DNA of 9,055 bases from positions 1 through 9,055 of the forward strand of contig HF989472.1 of the NCBI GenBank assembly GCA_000432175.1, in the 5' to 3' direction. Origin of the DNA: Eubacterium sp. CAG:786. GTDB taxonomy: Bacteria; Bacillota; Clostridia; Oscillospirales; Ruminococcaceae. The stretch's first letter is position 1. Every line of letters begins with the position of its first letter. Positions 6,003 through 9,055 of this stretch are shown in pieces. Position numbers and translations under genes: made by a program. The notes beneath the pieces were generated by a model that did no database searches, was not told the DNA's origin, and worked only from the letters and a program-made list of their open reading frames with translations.

Positions 6003-6022
6003 CCGCCATCAAAATGTGATTT

Positions 6023-6062
6023 ACTGCATTACCCTGTCGTACCGCACGGGGCGGGGTGCAGT
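6023..6062 (+). other. Intercistronic hairpin between the helicase-like and ATPase genes
   Basis: ACTGCA (6023-6028) pairs with TGCAGT (6057-6062), and CCC (6032-6034) can pair with part of the G-rich run at 6048-6056. No uridine tract follows, so readthrough into the ATPase gene is expected. It may stabilise or process the mRNA. Confidence 0.4.
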
Positions 6063-6091
6063 CAAGAAGTGCGGAGAAACGGGGCGTATTT

Positions 6092-9055
6092 ATGAGCGAA
6101 AACAACGAGCAGGTCGAAAAGCTCCTTGGTGACTTCTTTGAGCGCCACACAGCCGGCGACCGGGAGGGCATGAATCAGGTACTGCAGAAGATACAGACAA
6201 TGCTCTATTCCGGCGAGGTAGACAGTACACCGTTCAAGGATTACTTCAACAGCATGTACACCGGCAGAAGCGCAATAAATGTCGCTGGCATGGTGAATGA
6301 TTACCCCAGGGAATCTATCATAAGAGAGCTGCTGCAGAACGTTTTCGGCTGCGATTATGAGGAAAATGACATCAAGGTCATGATCGAATTCCTGGACGAG
6401 GGTCAGGTAAAGCTGACTTATAATGAAACAGGATTTTCTCTGGAGCAGGTATTCTATTATCTTTCCGTCGGCAGAAACGACGGAAACAAGGAGCGCGAGG
6501 GTCGTTTCGGTCTTGGCGCCAAGAGCGTATTCGCGAATGTTGACTGGTTCAAGATGCGCTCCAATAACTATTCGCTGCGCGTCGTAAACGACGGTGGAAC
6601 GCTAAAGGTGCGCGAGCTGGAGCTCACCGCACCGCAGTTCAAGCACACCGAAATAGTATTCGCGCTGGACGAGGAAGACCAGAAGAAGCTGCACCACAAT
6701 CTTGTCACGATGACATCTGAAAAGGGCGACTATATCAACATGGTCGACCTGTGCTTTGCGTTCATCAGAAAGAAGCACCTTAAAGCCGCCGACGAGCAGG
6801 AAACTCCGTCGAGGACTTTCAACATTGCCGTTATTTCTTTCGGTAAGCCCGAGGTGGTTTACAAGATACAGGAGCACTCGCAGGCTGAGAACGGTCTGCC
6901 GAAGATACGCTTCAGCGAGAACGGAAAGTCCGTTGCCGACTTTATCCATATGGAGGAAAACGGCTTCGTTTACCTTATTCCGTTCGCTATTTCCGGCGCA
7001 AAGCGCGAGGCTGCAAAGGTGCTGATGAGCAAGTACAATTACTTCTCCACCTTTGAGCTGACCGGTCTTGTCAAGGCGAGCCGTCAGGCGTTCCTGCAGG
7101 AGCAGCTGTCCGCGTTCTTTGTCAGCGTTCCTAACAGATACATTACCAACAACCGTTCAGGTATACGTCACGACTGCATCGAGGAAGTTTCCGCTGAGAT
7201 CGAAGAGGATATCATCGACATCGTTGATGAATACCGCAGACTGTTCGTACTGCAGCTCACCAAGCGCCCTGACAACCCTGAGCGCTACATGCTCAGACCC
7301 GCGCAGTATGTGTTTGAGTTCTTCTACAATTACATAATCACAAGTTCGCTGGTTAAGGGGCTTCGTGAGAAGTTCGCAGAGAACATTTCCGTCAAGTTCC
7401 CGGGTCGCGACGAGCCTGTGACATTCACTGAACTGCGCGAGCGTGGTTACTACACCGAGAGGGCAGATACCGATATTGAGGCCCACGACAGCGGCGAGGC
7501 TTCCCGGATGCTTCTTGCAGAGCTTGACCAGATGCAGGAGTGGTACGGTGAGGACGGCGACCGTGTATTCGCGGCTAAGTACGACTGGTACCGTCAGGAG
7601 ACCAATGAAAAGGGCGTCGAGTATGCATATTCGTTCCGTCAGGACGGACACGACTACATCATGTGCTCCGACAAGAACCGCAACATAAAGGATTACGGTC
7701 TGTCCGATGGCTTCATGAACATCATCAGCCTGAAACTCAAGAACTGCATCGTCAACGGCGCTGTTGCCGATGAGAACGCTCTTGAAGAGGCGTTCAGGGT
7801 AATTGATGAGATGTTCGGCGATTCCTACCGCATCGACATGAAGTACTTCCAGTTCATCATCACATCGGGCGGAAGCGAGATACATTTCGAGATATCCAAG
7901 ATACAGATAACAAATCTCAAGAAGGCAATGGACGTTATCCAGAGCCATGAGATGCGCTTTGAGAGCCATCAGATCTACAACCAGGTGATCACGCTGCTTG
8001 TCAATTCGTTCACCAACGGCAAGGATACCATGACGTTCCTGCGTGAGATCAAGAGCCAGGGCGGTGAAGTAACTCTTGCGCTGGATATCAACAAGCGCTA
8101 CAGATTCTCCGCTTACGGCAAGCAGTTCATGATCCCCCCGAATATCAGCAACACCGATCTGCTGGAGATAATCGGCGATGTTTACACACTCATCGAGAGC
8201 GGAATGTTCAACGGGCGTGTGTTCGACTTTCCGTATAATCCGGGCAGATATGACTACGACGCCGAGGAAATTCTCACTGTTCTGCCTGCCCTTGGCACCG
8301 CAGAGGCAGTAGCCGACAAAATCGCGAAGATATACACCTGCGACCTTGGTCTGAGCAGGGTTGCGCTTCTTGGCGAGAATGACAAGATACTCCGCATTAT
8401 CGACCCGGCAGACGGAATTCCGTCCGACCTGGAGGCAAAAACTTTAAAGTATGTTGTTCTGCGTGACGGCCTTAACAAGCCGCAGTTCGCGAAGTTCATC
8501 GAGTTCATTCTGACAGGGCATACCGGCGCAGCGCTGAGCGTGCTGTATTCCAGCTCCGAGGAACCGAACCAGGTGCTGGTTGACCAGATACCCTATTACT
8601 ATAAGCCGATACCCACTATACAGCACCGCGAGTTTAACTATCTGCGCGGCGAGGTAAGGCGCATTGCAGGAATAAAGGACCCCAGGCTGTACAAGAATTA
8701 CTTCGCACGCGACATCAATGCAAAGCTGTATGGCTATGGCGCTTCCTGCCCGTGCTGCGGCTACGAGTCCAACATGATAAACAGCTTTATCCTTAAGGAT
8801 TTCTCGATAGGTCTGCTTAATGAAGCCGGCAAGGAGCAGAAGTTCAAGTTCTCGCTGTACCTCTGCGCTAATGATTCCTACGCGGCTGGCGGCTGGATAA
8901 TCGACGATGTTTCCATTGGCGGCATGTCGCCGTTCCTGTGGCTGGAGGAGATTGCCCAGATAGACTACATTCCTCCGGAGTTCCTTTACTGCAGGATAAA
9001 GTACCGTCCGCAGGTGACTTACGATATCTGCGAGGCAGGTTCCGGTGAGGAGAGC
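6092..9055 (+). CDS. Large GHKL (HSP90/sacsin-like) ATPase protein, 3' end beyond window
   Basis: At least 988 residues, open to the window edge. The N-terminus (about 1-250) looks like a sacsin/HSP90-type GHKL ATP-binding fold: N-box IIRELLQNVF (76-85) with Glu79 and Asn83; a G1-like YNETGF (110-115); SVGRNDGNKE (126-135); and a strong G2 GRFGLGAKSVF (137-147). The canonical DxGxG aspartate is replaced by Tyr110. Sacsin-like members as I recall them often read HNGxPF there, so a variant pocket is possible. The 250-850 region is unrecognised and soluble, without membrane segments. Near the end are SCPCCGYES (885-893) and LYLCAND (922-928), reminiscent of a degenerate HNH or treble-clef zinc site. 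The start is ATG 6092-6094 with CGGGGC (6080-6085) 6 nt upstream; an in-frame GTG at 6056 is less likely. It probably forms a complex or pathway with the upstream helicase-like protein. Function unknown. Confidence 0.72.
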   Translation, partial: MSENNEQVEKLLGDFFERHTAGDREGMNQVLQKIQTMLYSGEVDSTPFKDYFNSMYTGRSAINVAGMVNDYPRESIIRELLQNVFGCDYEENDIKVMIEFLDEGQVKLTYNETGFSLEQVFYYLSVGRNDGNKEREGRFGLGAKSVFANVDWFKMRSNNYSLRVVNDGGTLKVRELELTAPQFKHTEIVFALDEEDQKKLHHNLVTMTSEKGDYINMVDLCFAFIRKKHLKAADEQETPSRTFNIAVISFGKPEVVYKIQEHSQAENGLPKIRFSENGKSVADFIHMEENGFVYLIPFAISGAKREAAKVLMSKYNYFSTFELTGLVKASRQAFLQEQLSAFFVSVPNRYITNNRSGIRHDCIEEVSAEIEEDIIDIVDEYRRLFVLQLTKRPDNPERYMLRPAQYVFEFFYNYIITSSLVKGLREKFAENISVKFPGRDEPVTFTELRERGYYTERADTDIEAHDSGEASRMLLAELDQMQEWYGEDGDRVFAAKYDWYRQETNEKGVEYAYSFRQDGHDYIMCSDKNRNIKDYGLSDGFMNIISLKLKNCIVNGAVADENALEEAFRVIDEMFGDSYRIDMKYFQFIITSGGSEIHFEISKIQITNLKKAMDVIQSHEMRFESHQIYNQVITLLVNSFTNGKDTMTFLREIKSQGGEVTLALDINKRYRFSAYGKQFMIPPNISNTDLLEIIGDVYTLIESGMFNGRVFDFPYNPGRYDYDAEEILTVLPALGTAEAVADKIAKIYTCDLGLSRVALLGENDKILRIIDPADGIPSDLEAKTLKYVVLRDGLNKPQFAKFIEFILTGHTGAALSVLYSSSEEPNQVLVDQIPYYYKPIPTIQHREFNYLRGEVRRIAGIKDPRLYKNYFARDINAKLYGYGASCPCCGYESNMINSFILKDFSIGLLNEAGKEQKFKFSLYLCANDSYAAGGWIIDDVSIGGMSPFLWLEEIAQIDYIPPEFLYCRIKYRPQVTYDICEAGSGEES

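Noticed and set aside
7157..7969. A 270-codon minus-strand open frame inside the ATPase gene
   Set aside because: It is antisense to a continuous 988-codon gene and shows no domain; a codon-bias shadow is the simplest explanation.
4050..9055. Assigning the right-hand module to a named defence system such as DISARM, Zorya, Druantia or Hachiman
   Set aside because: Their signature partner genes and domain orders are not visible, and the helicase-like protein lacks the standard motif I; naming it would be a guess.

Overview
The window looks like a chromosomal segment of a Gram-positive, fermentative clostridium, most like a Ruminococcus-type gut bacterium. The evidence is indirect: roughly even base composition, textbook sigma-A promoters in AT-rich gaps, Shine-Dalgarno-led genes including GTG and probably TTG starts, and a 6-deoxyhexose (rhamnose/fucose) catabolic operon. 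No RNA gene, insertion sequence, CRISPR array, integrase or attachment site was seen.

Left part, minus strand: positions 1-631 hold the N-terminal third of the acetolactate synthase large subunit (ilvB), cut by the window edge. It is read from a near-perfect promoter at 700-728. Next comes a gene-free gap (632-1042) with the terminator of the neighbouring operon (791-825) and a long perfect inverted repeat beginning at the rhaB stop codon.

Middle, minus strand, transcribed 3730 to 1043: a class II aldolase of the fuculose/rhamnulose-1-phosphate type, a wrecked GNAT acetyltransferase gene, and rhamnulokinase (rhaB). Kinase and aldolase would do consecutive steps: L-rhamnulose to L-rhamnulose-1-phosphate, then to dihydroxyacetone phosphate plus L-lactaldehyde. 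The isomerase is not in the window. The acetyltransferase carries an early amber codon, a 29-bp tandem duplication that ends one frame, and an apparent internal deletion. A very strong hairpin lies between it and rhaB.

A divergent control region (3731-4049) has one promoter facing each way and an 8-bp-arm inverted repeat between them.

Right part, plus strand: a two-gene unit fills 4050-9055. The first gene encodes a 650-residue superfamily 2 (SNF2-type) helicase-like protein. Its motif I is eroded, but the Walker B acidic pair and the motif VI arginines remain. The second encodes at least 988 residues with an N-terminal GHKL (HSP90/sacsin-like) ATP-binding fold, an atypical adenine-binding motif and a late cysteine cluster that may be a worn HNH/treble-clef domain. 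I do not recognise this pair as a named system. It is the best candidate here for something undescribed, possibly DNA-directed genome defence or maintenance, but that role is inferred only from the domain types.
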